The notes beneath the pieces are model-generated. The model made no database searches and was not told the origin of the DNA. It was given only the letters and a program-made list of their open reading frames with translations. A DNA stretch of 64,000 nucleotides, taken from contig MU001705.1 in NCBI GenBank assembly GCA_010093515.1, forward strand, positions 62,001 to 126,000. The letters run 5' to 3'. Below, piece after piece: positions 1 to 11,273 of the stretch. The DNA is from Lineolata rhizophorae. Taxonomy: Eukaryota > Ascomycota > Dothideomycetes > Lineolatales > Lineolataceae. The position numbers and the translations under genes are program-made. How positions within the stretch are numbered: position 1 is the first letter of the stretch; every line of letters starts with the position of its first letter.

Positions 1-1552
1 GAACAGCTACTCTTCATTGATGGAGAGTACACGAAATCGTCCAAGGGATCAACCTTTCCTGTCAAGAATCCCATGACAGGAGAGCAGCTCTATCAAAGCG
101 CTGCAGCCGGTAAAGCGGACTACGAAATCGCAATCCAGAACGCGCACGAAGCCTTCAAGTCATGGTCTTCAACGCCGCCATCGGCAAGACGACTGATATT
201 TCTCAAAGCTGCGGACATTTTAGAAAGCTATCTCAAACAGGATGCGCCAGAGATTCTGTCGGCGGAGGTGTCGGCCGTTCCTAGTTGGGTCAAGGTCAAT
301 GTCTTGGCCACGGCAGGCATCTTGCGCGAAACGGCGGGCTTAGTGACGCACATTAAGGGAGAAATAGTGCCAGCGGATAGGCCAGGAACGACAATCATGG
401 TGCTGAGAGAAGCAGTTGGCGTGGTGTTCGCCATGAGTCCTTGGAACGCTCCAGTATGTGCTAAAAGTTGCTAGGGCACCGATCAAAGCCACAAAATACC
501 TAAGGGGTTAAGCAACTCACCAACTCCACCAGGTCAATCTCACTGCGCGTGCCATTGCCACTCCGCTCATCTGTGGCAACACCGTCATTCTCAAGCCCTC
601 CGAATTCAGTCCCAAGTCCCAGCACCTCGTCGTCCGTGCCTTGCGAGTTGCCGGTCTGCCCAAGGGCTGTCTCAACTTCCTACCCACAAGTCCCGCCGAC
701 GCTCCCGCCACGACCGAATTTGCCATCAAGCACCCGCTGGTGCGTCGCGTCAACTTCACAGGCTCATCGCGCGTCGGCCGCATCATTGCGGGCCACGCCG
801 CGTCCGTGTTGAAGCAGTGCGTGCTGGAGCTGGGCGGAAAAGCGCCCGCATTGGTTCTGCGCGATGCGACTATTCCAGATGCTGTCGATGCCATTGTTTT
901 CGGCGCGCTATCGAACAGCGGGCAGATCTGCATGTCCACAGAACGCGTGATTGTGGATCAGGCGATTAAGGACGAGTTCATCAGTTACTTGCTGGAACGC
1001 GTGGCGAAGGTACGATACGGCAACCTCCTCGACCCTGCAATGGCGGACGTCTCCATGTCGGGCCTCTTCTGCGCAGCGTCCACCGAGCGAGTCATCGAAC
1101 TCTGCCGCGACGCCATTTCCCAAGGCGCCAAACTGCTCGCCGGTGACCTCGAGGCGCGCGGCCCGCAAGGCACCATTCTGTCGCCCATCGTGCTTGACGG
1201 CGTCACGCGCGACATGGCCGTCTTCCGTGATGAGACATTCGGCCCAGTCATGTGCCTGTGCGCCGCGGACGGCGACGACCATGCTGTTGCTGTCGCGAAC
1301 GACTCTGAATACTCGCTGTGCGCGAGCGTCTTCTCGGCCGACGTCATGCGCGCTCTCGCCGTGGCGAGGAGGGTGCGTGCCGGCAGTTGCCATGTCAACG
1401 GGCCGACAGTATATATTGAGGCGACCTTGCCAAACGGCGGAACTGGGGGCGCAAGCGGGTATGGAAGGTTTGGTGGGATTGCGGGAGTGGAGGAATTCAC
1501 GGAGAGAAAGATTGTAAGTTTGGCGGAGCCGGGGATGACATATTCTTTTTGA
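1..1552 (+). CDS. Aldehyde dehydrogenase (NAD(P)+), 5' end cut by window
   Basis: Oxidises an aldehyde to its acid; substrate not determinable, though the family resembles fungal salicylaldehyde/vanillin-type dehydrogenases. The reading frame is open from base 1, so the start codon lies just left of the window, probably only some ten to twenty codons away. Exon 1 runs to 453 and exon 2 is 533-1552. The phase-0 intron (GTATGT to CCACCAG) joins MSPWNAP to VNLTARAIATPL without loss. Visible ALDH signatures are GNTVILKPSE, the Rossmann segment FTGSSRVGRI, the glutamate motif LELGGKAP, the catalytic cysteine in NSGQICMSTERV, and TFGPVM. About 490 codons are present, the usual length for the family. 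No signal peptide can be judged because the N-terminus is missing. Confidence 0.93.
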
Positions 1553-1778
1553 GAGTTGAAGGAGATGTGAACTAGGTCTTGGAAGTGCATGCAAATGATA
1601 AGCACCGTTCACGATCAATAGCAATCCTTTCTCGTGCCTGGCTTGCCGCAAAGATCCACGGCCCGGCAGTGGCAACGAAGATATCATGTTCTATGGATGC
1701 TCTGCATAGAATGCGTACGTATTTTCGGCTCGTGATGAAATATCTAAAGCCTAGGCTGTAGGAATTAAGCCAGTCACA

Positions 1779-2030
1779 ATGAAGAGAAGGGAGGAGGATG
1801 GAAAACCCAAGCGGCATTTCATCCAGTGCCTTCTGTGTGACGGCTTCTTCCCGCTGAAGGGTATCCAGGTCCACTTTGTGAGGACGCACCTGCCCGTACT
1901 AGGTTCAGGATCTGCGTCAAGTCTTGAATCCAGCGGCCGGCACGAAGGCGAGGAGGAGCCGAAGTCACGTATTGCCGGAACTAGCGCATGGAATGAGCAT
2001 TTGCAATCAAGACATTGTGATCTCGTCTAG
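1779..2030 (+). CDS. Small C2H2-like zinc-finger ORF, possibly a gene remnant
   Basis: An 83-codon frame opening MKRREEDGKPKRHF. It contains C-LL-C followed by eleven residues and then H-FVRT-H, which fits a C2H2 finger with slightly odd spacing. A second weaker histidine pair (EHLQSRH) lies at the end. No function is recognised. Coding-like sequence resumes at about 2233-2443 after a possible TTAG acceptor (NNPESSIDLSVIDP... to a TAG stop), so the locus may be a spliced gene or a decayed one. No clean donor links the two parts by eye. The neighbour on the minus strand is a kinase fragment, which suggests a stretch of decaying genes. Confidence 0.3.
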   Translation: MKRREEDGKPKRHFIQCLLCDGFFPLKGIQVHFVRTHLPVLGSGSASSLESSGRHEGEEEPKSRIAGTSAWNEHLQSRHCDLV

Positions 2031-2654
2031 AACTTCACAGCCAGCAGATCTAATTTTGCAGTAGCAGAACCGCCATCTGGCACTCAAACGAGAGTTGTCG
2101 GGATGAGGGGGCAAGCAGGAAGATTGGGAGGATAGAAACTGTCATGCCCGGAGGATGCACGTTGAGTGCAATCCACGTGGATGATGAAAAGCGAGAAGTA
2201 TCCAGAGATGACTTCAGTGACGATACATTGCCCTTAGAACAATCCAGAATCCAGCATCGATCTCTCTGTCATAGACCCCATCCTATCGGACTGGAATGAT
2301 AGGACGTTGTGGCACGGTACAGCCACCCCGGAATCTCTGGATGAGCCTCATACTTTGATGCCTGGCAAAGGCATCGATATCAATTTCATTGATCCTCACC
2401 TTTGGAATGAAGAAGGCAAGGAAAGCAACATAAACCCCAGATAGTTATTCATTCATATAGGTCTGCCCACCTATCCACTCGTATCATTGCACAGAGTTCA
2501 TTTCATTGCGTTGAAGCCGTGTTCCCTTTGACCCCGCAGCGTTGTTTTTGGTCTGTCAGGACCTTTAATATCTCTTGCTGATTTTAATATGCTCAATCTT
2601 GAAATTTCGTTTGACAGCTATGGTTCTTTCAATAGTTTGTTTGGCGTCTTCCTC

Positions 2655-3330
2655 TCACTCGTAGAATGCCTCAAACTGTTCAAGAAGATCTCGCATTGAG
2701 TACGGGTATAGCTGCTTGATGTGCAACAATTTATCTGAAAACCAAGGTCAGAAGTAGTACGAGATTTGGACCCACGAAACTTACCATTTTCGTTAAAATC
2801 CTTGCTCAAAAGCTTGCCTCTTTCGAACAGACGCTGCAATAGGACCGAACAGCTCAATCATTTGGGCTATTTGGTCTTCTTCGGCTGTAGAGGCATCTTT
2901 CGGACCGCGTTTGCCTCGGAATAGCATTCTGCCTTGAATGAGTTCGAATATCTGCTCTATGTGAGTAGACGAGCTAACGACAGTTTAGGAGACGTACGAC
3001 GCGAGCGAACCCCCACACATCAACACTGCCGTCCCATGGAGCACTAAGAAAAACCTCAGAAGCACGAAGAGAGGGTGGTTGGATCTAATCGATCAAATGG
3101 ATGCCTTTCCCAGAGGCTATATACAATAAATTAATTAAGTGTTCTAAAGATGAAAGGAAGCGAAAGTTGTCAGCACATACCAACGCCAAAGTCAGTAATC
3201 CTGACGTCGAATTTCGAGGAGTCGGAGAATGAATCATTCTCTATTGGCTGCGATGTCAGACCAGAATCGTTGCGAGTGGTATAGGCATAGAGAGGAATCA
3301 ACCAAGAGAATGAAGAACGAATTGTTTTCA
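2655..3330 (-). pseudogene. SRPK-type protein kinase C-lobe fragment
   Basis: Reading the minus strand gives the C-lobe of the expanded fungal SRPK-like kinase family. VRITDFGVG is the Mg-binding DFG segment, with its exon ending at 3181. An intron follows, then IQPPSLRASEVFLSAPWDGS from 3084 (the APE-like motif reads ASE) and VDVWGFARV. After another intron come QIFELIQGRMLFRG and IAQMIELFGPIA. The line then continues in a different frame as RLFERGKLLSKDFNEN and, after one more intron, KLLHIKQLYPYSMRDLLEQF, to a stop at 2655. The N-lobe, the catalytic HxD loop and the end of the C-lobe were not found. The frame change and early stop point to a dead or truncated copy. The upper boundary is approximate. 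Confidence 0.6.
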
Positions 3331-4216
3331 TTTTTGGGTGGTGAAGTCGAGAAGCGACGCGAGTCTGCGTGCGTGACAGGCATTGGGCAAATCGCGACAT
3401 ATTTTGCCGGGTAGCTAGTGACAACGTGCTCGCGGACCAAATTTCTAGTCTTCTTAGTTCAGGGCGAGTAGCCATGAACGGCTAATGTGCATCTTGAGGT
3501 GGAGTTGGCAGGCATAAAGGAGAGTTTCAAAGGGCTACGCGCCGCTTCGCCGCATAGGGTCCAATTCATGCCAAGGCCCAGTTAAGGTACACTCGTGCTC
3601 CATGTCACGTACTAGAGCCAAATAGCTGATACACAGATATTCGTATATATGCGTACAGGCGTTGAACTACTGCTTGCTTCCATGGCTTCCAATAAACAAC
3701 ACACTTCTTCCACGACTCGTCCCGTTTCGCTTCAGTGAGGTCTATGTAGCTCGTAGCTCGTAGCTCCGCTCTACTTCAAAATCTACGTAGTACCGCTTTA
3801 CTTAAGAGCTAGAATTTCAATAGTATCTCTATACATAAGGTAGCGACCGTAGAGCGCAGATTAGATATTTGACACGATCCGAAATTCGCACCGAATACGG
3901 CAAAAGTTTACTCCTTAAGCCCTTAGTCGATTCTCTCGCCGCCCTGGACATCAACTCTGCACAGCGAAACACGCAGGCGCAAATCCTTATCGTGAGGCCA
4001 AGAGATTCCCTATCTCTGTAAGGTTTGAACTAACACAATCGTATTCTCACTTCACTCAACACCAACCCTAGCTCCACGAAGAATTCATAGTATTTACTCA
4101 CAGCCGCTTTTTAACCAGTCCAAAGTGGCCCCAAAGAATCACGCTATTTACACAACAACGCGCCAAAGACTCTCCATTTTCATAGAAACAACCGGCACCA
4201 CCATAACCTCTCCACA
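3331..4216. other. Intergenic, no gene seen
   Basis: No supportable coding signal. It holds a short three-copy direct repeat (TAGCTCG units near 3748-3769) and moderately AT-rich sequence. It should contain the 3' UTR of the minus-strand helicase gene and whatever lies upstream of the kinase fragment. Confidence 0.5.
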
Positions 4217-7200
4217 TTACTCATCACTATCCTCCTCAACCACCACCCTTCCCCTCCTCGCCCTCTTCCCGAGAGCACTCGTTCCCGTCCGTGTCCTCGC
4301 TCCCGCTCCCGCACCCGCTTCCTTCCTCCCAACAAGCACCTTCAAATCCACCAAGTCCTCACCATCCCCCTCTTCCCCCCCTTCAACCCCATGGCCGCTC
4401 CCACTCCCCTGACTCAAACTTTGACTTACCCAAAACCTCCTCTCCGCCAACGGCGTCCTCTGCAACCCCCCACCGCCACCCAAGTCCAACCCGCCCACCA
4501 ACGACGAACTCGGCTCGCACCCCTCCCCGACGTCCTCATCATCATCCACGACGAACGCCCGCAGCTCGCTCGACGGCTCCGCCGCCGTGTACTCGCCCTC
4601 CGTGTCCTGCGAGCCCAGCCACTCGCCCTGCGACGCGAGGCGCAAGCGCGGGTCGCTCGCCGGGGGCGTGCTGGAGGGGGGCGCCTCATCAGCCTCGCCC
4701 GAAGAGACGAAGGAGGCGGCGCGACGGCGGGAGGTCGTGGGAGGGCGATGGGAGCCGCGACCGCGGGCGCGGCCACGAGCACGAGCGCTGGCGGCGCTGC
4801 GAGTGGAGCCGGTGCCGCGGGCGTTGCGGGCGCTGCGGGCGCCGCGGGGAGGGCGCGGCGTGAGCAGTGCGGATATGGACGGGAGGTCATCGTCATCGTC
4901 ATCGTCGTCCTCGTCCTCCTTCTTGTCTTCACCGACCTCGTCCACAGACCCGGCCTCAACAACCTTGTCGTCGACCACCTGACTCGGCGCCGCCTCGTGC
5001 AGCTCGCGATCCTCGTCCCACAGACCGCGCTCCAACCGATCCACGCAGTCCTCCCTCAATCGCGCGCACCCCCTCGCCGCGGCCACAAAAGCCGTCCGCA
5101 CGCGCCCCGGCCGTACTAGCAACGCCGGCTTCATGTGGCTGAAGGGCCCCACGTGCGCGTCCAGCCGCACCTGCGGCACCACGTCCTCGTGGCCCGCCGT
5201 CATGATCTGGGCCTCGAGCTCGGCCCGTTGCGCGGGCGAGAGAAGCACGTCTTCCAAGGGTGGGATGTCGACGGGTTCCTCTTCCGGTACCGCGAGGGCA
5301 TCCTCTTTGCCGTCGCCCTCCATGCGCGACGCCGACACGAACCCCGTGCGCACCCCGTCCGGCATGTGGAACTTCTTGGGCGGCCGCTTCGGCGCCCTGC
5401 CCCGCGCCTTCGGCACCGGTAACCAGCTATCCCCGCCGGCTTCCTGCGAGTTCTCGAACGGGATCTCGACGCGGCGCTTGTCGACCGCGGGCTGCACCTC
5501 GCGCGGCACGATGCGCCTGCTACGTGCGTCGTGGAACTGGAAGCGGTCGCCGCAGGCGATGAGCTCCTGCATCTTCTCGTAGCCGTCTTTCGCCTTGAGC
5601 GCGTCGTCCTCCTCCTTGCCGCTCATCTGCAGCAGCAGGATCTTGCCGGCCCGCTTGCGCCCCGTGCGGCCCATGCGCTGCAGCATCCGGATCGGGCTCG
5701 CCTTGGAGTCGTAGCACACGATCAGGTCCACCTCGCCGATGTCGAGGCCCTCCTCGCCGATCGACGTCGCCACCAGCACGTTGTATTCGCCGCCCTTGAA
5801 CTTGGATATGACCTCGAGCTGGCGCTTCTGGTCCATGCCTTCCGAGTTCTTGGCCGCCGCCTGACCGACAAAGACATGCGGCCGGACCAGCGGGGCGCTG
5901 CGCGAGAGCACGCGCACAATCTCCTCGGCGCTATCGCGCCAGTGCGCAAAGATCATAATGCGCGTAGGGCCGGCGTTTCCGCCGTTGTTGCTGGCGCCCG
6001 TTTGTCGGTCTCTCCCCTCGCCCGCGTCCAGGAGGTGATTCATCACGACTTCTCTGACGTACTCGAGCTTCGGATGTCCCACGAAGTCCGGGTTCGCGAC
6101 CCATGCTTTGCAGTGCGAAATCATCTTGCGGAAGTGCTCCGAGTTATTGATGTCAAGACGATGCTTAGACTTACTGCCGCCCTCGTCGACCGAGGCGCGA
6201 AAGGAGAGCAGGCCGTGGTAGAAAGGCGTGATGCCGTGGTACTTGAGCAAGTCCATACTATGCGCTAGACTGGCCAAGATAGCTGCGATACTACTGACCT
6301 TCTGTTTGACGGGCCAAGCCGCCGTGCGGCCCGCGGAGGCGAACCACTGCTGCTTCGCCATCGTGAGGCCGTAAGGCGTCAACTGCACTGGATCCTTGAC
6401 CCAGTAAGCATTCATCGCGTTCAGCTGGCTAAGAACCGGCTGCACCGCCCTAGAAAATAGATCCATGAGCAGCACCATCTCGTCCGAGTTTTCAAACACC
6501 ACCTTTTCCACACGTCGCTGGTGCACGTACTGCCGAATGTCGAGCGAGTTCTCGGTGCGGATCTCGACCCGCGCAATATCCAACCCATCGATGACCTTCT
6601 GCACGGCCTCGACGTCGCCGCCGGGCGTTGCCGTCAGCGCTAGCACGCGGAAGCACTCGTTGAAGCGGCGCACGAACTTGACCATCTCGACGTAGGCGTA
6701 GGCGCCCGTGGCGCGGTGGGCCTCGTCCACGACGAGCAGCACGATGCGCTTGGGGTCGCAGATGCCCTGCTTGAGGTCGTTCATGACGGTCTGGGGCGTC
6801 ATGAAGAAGACGCGCTTGGCCTCCCACTCGAGCTTGCGCAGGCCCGGAGACACGCCACCCGTCAGCATCGTCGTCGCCGAGCGCGGGATGCCCGCGATGC
6901 CGAAGCAGGCCTCGACCTGCTGGCTGACGAGTGGCTTCGTCGGCGCCACGAAGACGATCTGGGCGTCTCTGGTCCAGCGGAAGAAGTTGAGCATGATGGT
7001 CGCGGCGATGAAGGTCTTGCCCAGCCCCGTCGGTAGCGCGACCAGCAGGTTGTGGAAGAGCCCGCGCGCCACGATGTTGTACTGGTAATCTCGGATCGCG
7101 CCCAGGTTCGTCGGGTATACCCACGTCTTGACGGCCTCGTGGTCGAGCTTGTGGTGCGTCGGCGGCTCCGGCTTCTCGGCCAGCATATTACTGCGGCGTC

Positions 7201-8356
7201 GGATGTTTTTGGCAACGACTGCTGACTGGGATGGAGAGTCATTGCTGGCGGCGCTCCGGCCGAAGAGCGTAGTCTGGCGGAGGCCTGTAGTATTAGGAGG
7301 AGCGACCGGGCGTATGCGTCTCCCGGGCGATGCTTGTGAGGATATGAGGATGGCATCGTCCCCGGAAGCCCGTGGGGCTGGCGAAGACGATGCGAAGGCG
7401 TCGGACGGGATATTCTGGAGCTCCTGGGCTACGTCGTAGGAAGGCGCCAGATCATTGCTGGTCGTACCATCGCGTACGGATCGCACCGGAGGGCCGAATG
7501 CGTCGTCTTCGTCGTCGTGTGCTATGTCTATTGTACTTGTGCTGTTCTTTGCAGCCGTGTTGTTCCGTCCCGCGGCGGTGTTACCGCTGGCGGCGGGATG
7601 CGACACTCGCCGCGAACTTGAATCCTGCACGCTTGCTCCTTGGCCATTGCGAACAAGCCCATGGCTATTCAGACTCCCGTTGACAATCTGCCTCGGTCTG
7701 CCGGGAGCTGGTGGTTTGCGCTGGACCACCTGATGGCGAGCGGGCTCGCACGCGAACTGCGAGGCTGCAGCACCAGTCGCCCTATTCCCCGCACGACCCG
7801 CATCCACGGCGTTATTGACTCCAACCGCTTGCACGGGTCGCTGATGCGGTCCAGTTCTCGCCGCAGTCGCCGCAGTGGGCCCGGCGCCAGCGGTGGCGAA
7901 ACCTCGCGATGCCGCCGCCGTCCCAACAATATTCCGCCCCGCGGGTGCTGGGCCTCCCGGCGGCCCCCCTTGCAGAATGCTGCGATCGGGCGCGCTACTA
8001 GTACTGCCATTATTGCCCGGTGGCAACGCATGCTCGTGACCACCATTGTCCCTGCGCAGGATGCCTTTCTGGCTCTGCAGGCCCTGTGGGATGCGGCGCT
8101 GAGCCTGTGGTGGTGGTGCCGCAGTGGTGGTGGTGCCGACGATGCGCGGCGACGCGTCGTCTATGCGGCGGCGCTTTGCCGCTCTGGGCGATTCGATAAA
8201 GTGCGACGACGAGGCTGCTACCGCTGCGGCGGCTGCGCTGCCCGGCGCGGTGCTGCGCTGCCCGGCATGATGGCGACTCTCGATCTCGGCGGCGGCCTGG
8301 AGGAAGTGCGCGTCGTCGAAGTCGCCGAAGTCGTCGTCGCTGTCGTCCAAGGCCAT
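4217..8356 (-). CDS. MPH1: ATP-dependent DNA helicase Mph1 (FANCM family)
   Basis: A superfamily-2 3'-5' DNA helicase. The family remodels stalled forks and dissociates D-loops in error-free repair and is the orthologue of human FANCM. A single exon encodes 1379 residues from the ATG at 8356. The open frame extends to 8566, but [18 protein letters not shown] is the typical acidic start and 8356 is preferred. Motif I is LPTGLGKTF near residue 440, DEAH is in [10 protein letters not shown] near 543, and the Ser-Ala-Thr-like motif is LALTATPG. The helicase C-domain ends with [18 protein letters not shown] near 890. The long N-terminus and the C-terminus are low-complexity, with an aspartate run before LPSISALL. 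It shares a 697-bp divergent upstream region with the secreted-protein gene. Confidence 0.95.
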   Translation of the reverse strand: MALDDSDDDFGDFDDAHFLQAAAEIESRHHAGQRSTAPGSAAAAAVAASSSHFIESPRAAKRRRIDDASPRIVGTTTTAAPPPQAQRRIPQGLQSQKGILRRDNGGHEHALPPGNNGSTSSAPDRSILQGGPPGGPAPAGRNIVGTAAASRGFATAGAGPTAATAARTGPHQRPVQAVGVNNAVDAGRAGNRATGAAASQFACEPARHQVVQRKPPAPGRPRQIVNGSLNSHGLVRNGQGASVQDSSSRRVSHPAASGNTAAGRNNTAAKNSTSTIDIAHDDEDDAFGPPVRSVRDGTTSNDLAPSYDVAQELQNIPSDAFASSSPAPRASGDDAILISSQASPGRRIRPVAPPNTTGLRQTTLFGRSAASNDSPSQSAVVAKNIRRRSNMLAEKPEPPTHHKLDHEAVKTWVYPTNLGAIRDYQYNIVARGLFHNLLVALPTGLGKTFIAATIMLNFFRWTRDAQIVFVAPTKPLVSQQVEACFGIAGIPRSATTMLTGGVSPGLRKLEWEAKRVFFMTPQTVMNDLKQGICDPKRIVLLVVDEAHRATGAYAYVEMVKFVRRFNECFRVLALTATPGGDVEAVQKVIDGLDIARVEIRTENSLDIRQYVHQRRVEKVVFENSDEMVLLMDLFSRAVQPVLSQLNAMNAYWVKDPVQLTPYGLTMAKQQWFASAGRTAAWPVKQKVSSIAAILASLAHSMDLLKYHGITPFYHGLLSFRASVDEGGSKSKHRLDINNSEHFRKMISHCKAWVANPDFVGHPKLEYVREVVMNHLLDAGEGRDRQTGASNNGGNAGPTRIMIFAHWRDSAEEIVRVLSRSAPLVRPHVFVGQAAAKNSEGMDQKRQLEVISKFKGGEYNVLVATSIGEEGLDIGEVDLIVCYDSKASPIRMLQRMGRTGRKRAGKILLLQMSGKEEDDALKAKDGYEKMQELIACGDRFQFHDARSRRIVPREVQPAVDKRRVEIPFENSQEAGGDSWLPVPKARGRAPKRPPKKFHMPDGVRTGFVSASRMEGDGKEDALAVPEEEPVDIPPLEDVLLSPAQRAELEAQIMTAGHEDVVPQVRLDAHVGPFSHMKPALLVRPGRVRTAFVAAARGCARLREDCVDRLERGLWDEDRELHEAAPSQVVDDKVVEAGSVDEVGEDKKEDEDDDDDDDDLPSISALLTPRPPRGARSARNARGTGSTRSAASARARGRARGRGSHRPPTTSRRRAASFVSSGEADEAPPSSTPPASDPRLRLASQGEWLGSQDTEGEYTAAEPSSELRAFVVDDDEDVGEGCEPSSSLVGGLDLGGGGGLQRTPLAERRFWVSQSLSQGSGSGHGVEGGEEGDGEDLVDLKVLVGRKEAGAGAGARTRTGTSALGKRARRGRVVVEEDSDE

Positions 8357-9053
8357 AGCTGTGGTGTGGCCTCGACGCGGGACGGGGCAAGCTCCAGCAA
8401 CGCGACGGGCGACCAGCGGGGCGCGCGCTCCGTGGCGGCCGGTATTAGCTAAGGACGGCCGGCGGCGCCGGGACAGACGCCCGGTCACGTTTTCGTTGCG
8501 CCACCAGGGCGCCCCCAGGAATTCCGCGCTTCTCCATCCGGTCGACAAGCACTCCAATTCCGGCAAGAAATTTGCCAGGGGGGCGTCAATACGAGGACGC
8601 GGACGCCCGGGCCCGGCGCCGTCGTCGTCATGTCTCCGAACCGTTATTCAATCGAAACGCGTTGTGAGGATCCACACTGCCCCGTGTGGTCTGGTCGCGG
8701 TGCAGGACGCGGCGGGCGGCAGGCTGGGCCAAGGGCGCTAGCTACCGGCCGCCCCTGAGCGATCGCGAGATCCTAAAATTAATTCAGCCGCCGGCCGCCC
8801 GCGCTCTCCTTTTTAAAGCCTGGTCCCTTTCCCCAGATCTACCTTCTTTTCCTTTTCTTCCTTTCCATCTCGTCCGTCGTGTCGACAATCCAGTCCATTC
8901 GCTTTTTCAGTCCGAAATAAGAAAGAGGTTCAATTGAACTACTCTTAATTATTCTCTACGCTCGTTAGCTGTGTACTACTGCTCCGCAGCCTTTATTGTA
9001 CTTTTATATCCATCTTAATTCCACAACAACACACGACAAATACCACGACCAAA
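8357..9053. promoter_or_regulatory. Divergent upstream region of MPH1 and the secreted-protein gene
   Basis: 697 bp between the two start codons. The side near the plus-strand gene holds a TATA-like TTTTTAAA at about 8811, then a long CT-rich tract (8820-8880), a common arrangement in fungal promoters, and a CAAA context just before the ATG at 9054. The MPH1 side is GC-rich. The assignment as a promoter is inferred from gene orientation. Confidence 0.45.
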
Positions 9054-9722
9054 ATGCGTTTCACCACCGCTATTTTCGCCCTCGCCGCCGTGGCGCTCCC
9101 TGCCCTCGCCCTCCCCCAGGACGAAGACAGCGCCGCCTCGACCACTGCCGCCGGCGCCGCCTCCTCGGTCTCCGTCTCGCTGTCCCCGCAGCAGACGTGC
9201 ATCAACGCGTGCCCCGAAGGCGACGTCAACTGCCAAGCGGCCTGCGTCGGAGTCCCGTTCCCGGACGACTCGGCCGCGAACCGGACGACCGAGTGCGCCG
9301 AGGAGTGCGACCAAGGGGACGGCTCGCCCGAGGACACGGACGCCTACGCCACCTGCGTCCAGGGCTGCATCGCGAGCTACATCCCCATGGGCACGACGGC
9401 GACGGTGCCTGTGGCGACCAGCGCGCCCGCCGGCAACTCGGCCACGGCTACCACGGGCGGGGCTGACGCGACGGGCACGGGCGCGTCCAGCCCGTCGTCC
9501 ACGAGCAGCTCGGATAGCGACAATGACGACGACGACAATGACAACGACGATGATAGCGATTCTGACTCGACCTCCACGTCCGACTCGGACTCGGACTCCA
9601 CCTCGACGCAGACTGGCTCCTCGGCCTCCGAGACCTCGGACAACGCCGCGCCCGGCAACGTCAAGATGGGCGCGTCGGCGGCCGGCTTCGCGGGTCTGCT
9701 CATGGCTGCTTTCGCCTTGTAA
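9054..9722 (+). CDS. Secreted, probably GPI-anchored, Cys- and Ser/Asp-rich protein
   Basis: 222 residues in one exon. The first 20 or so residues (MRFTTAIFALAAVALPALAL) form a clear signal peptide. The mature part carries eight cysteines as two pairs of CX3C: C-INA-C with C-QAA-C, then C-AEE-C with C-VQG-C, which suggests two disulphide-stapled helical hairpins. A Thr/Ser/Ala-rich stalk and a long acidic Asp/Asn/Ser tract (about 150-185) follow. The C-terminus GASAAGFAGLLMAAFAL is a hydrophobic tail preceded by small residues, as expected for GPI attachment. It is probably a cell-wall or plasma-membrane surface protein. The exact role is unknown and I recognise no named family with certainty. 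Confidence 0.85.
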   Translation: MRFTTAIFALAAVALPALALPQDEDSAASTTAAGAASSVSVSLSPQQTCINACPEGDVNCQAACVGVPFPDDSAANRTTECAEECDQGDGSPEDTDAYATCVQGCIASYIPMGTTATVPVATSAPAGNSATATTGGADATGTGASSPSSTSSSDSDNDDDDNDNDDDSDSDSTSTSDSDSDSTSTQTGSSASETSDNAAPGNVKMGASAAGFAGLLMAAFAL

Positions 9723-11273
9723 GAAAAAAAAAAATAAGGGGACATCGATCACATCTTGCCCGTGCTATCTCTTTTCATCAGCATCTACAATGCCTTTTCT
9801 TGGGTAAATCATGTTGGGGATGGGGTAATGAAAAGGGGGAAAAGTGGTGGGTGGCCCGCATAGTGGTCGGCGAGTGAAGGGGTTGTAATTCCGGTCGGTT
9901 TGCCAAGCTTTAAGTTTCTGCTGCATTGCGATAGGCATCATCTCGTCTTTGCATCGGAATGGACTTAATGGAGTGGGGTCTATCAGACATCGTCTTCTCG
10001 ATTTCGCGCATTCTATAGTCAAGGAATACATGTGCAAGTCGCCAGCCTCTTTCGCGTGTTGTGTCATGCTGCTTGTGAAACTCCCGTATTATTGTGCCGT
10101 GTTCGCTTGGGCGTCTGGGCTCAGGTCTTTCCATGTGACCCCAGAGGCCTCAGCTCCTATTTTCTAGGCCGTTTAGGTTCCACAATGCCGATAAGTGGGT
10201 AGGATAGTTTTGATTAAATTAAAAGGTCTATAGGAGATGAACTATTGGTATCCGCGCGTAATGTTTCGGGTCTTTCCACATCCAAGGTAGTACGTATGCG
10301 TTCCGCAACAGCACGACGCTCCCGTTGGCTCGAACACTGCCTTACCTCCGGCACAATTAGGTAGTTGATGCACTGATAGTTGATAATACTAGGCAGGACG
10401 GGAGCCTTTACAGTCAAAGGGTTCAACAATTTGTTTCTACTACAACGACGAAATAGCTTCTCCAATCTGCTTGATAGTGCCATTGAGGCTCTACCTATTT
10501 CTCTACGCCGGCAACAAAAGTCGTCGAATACCGGACACACAAGCACGATCCAACGGTTATGAATATAACCCTCAGGGAGAATATGATAGGCAACGACCGA
10601 GAAGCTGGCATGTGAAATGTTTAGCTGCACTCACTTGTGCCAATCGATGAAAAGGGGAGGCTCAAAGTGATGGACGGTATAGGTCTCGTGTGTGACCGTA
10701 CTGAGAAGGCATCTTTCAAAGCCGGACTAATTGAACACAGCGTGAGATTTATCTAGAAAGTAGCCTTCGGTTGGGGCCTTGTTGGATCTCTAAGAGCTAA
10801 GAAGGTGCTTCCTAATCCAACGGAAGGACCTGCCTTCGTCGTATATTTTACATAGTCGCGTAAGTCCGAATCTACGATCATCCATGGCTCAACGTAGCCA
10901 AGAGATTTTCATCTCCGTCATATTAAGCCAGGTTCAGCTGTAATCAAAGCCTTGCTTCTAGAACGAGTTTCCGACTTGTGCTTTTAGACCATCCGTTTAC
11001 CCTAGATCGGCGTGAATATCTATGAGAGAAATTAACCAAACAGGATGCAAATATGATCAGCAATAGCATATCAAGCAAATCAGACAACAAGCTAAGTCAA
11101 TTGTGGTGGTGAGGTTCCTTGCTTGCTGGCTATCGATAAAGGACGGTTACATAGCACAAGACTTGGCCCGTGCTTGTCATACTCACCGGTACGGAGTAAA
11201 TACGAAGTGCTTTTCTCAACCTCCATATATTGTTTCGCGGCTCGACCTTCTGCAACACCGACAGTCAACAGCC
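9723..11273. other. Intergenic, no gene seen
   Basis: AT-richer sequence with only short frames. A 138-codon minus-strand frame (10214-10630) has no recognisable domain or start context. The last several hundred bases should contain the PRP16 promoter and 5' UTR. Confidence 0.5.

Noticed and set aside
10214-10630. 138-codon minus-strand frame upstream of PRP16
   Set aside because: No domain, no start context, isolated in AT-richer intergenic DNA.
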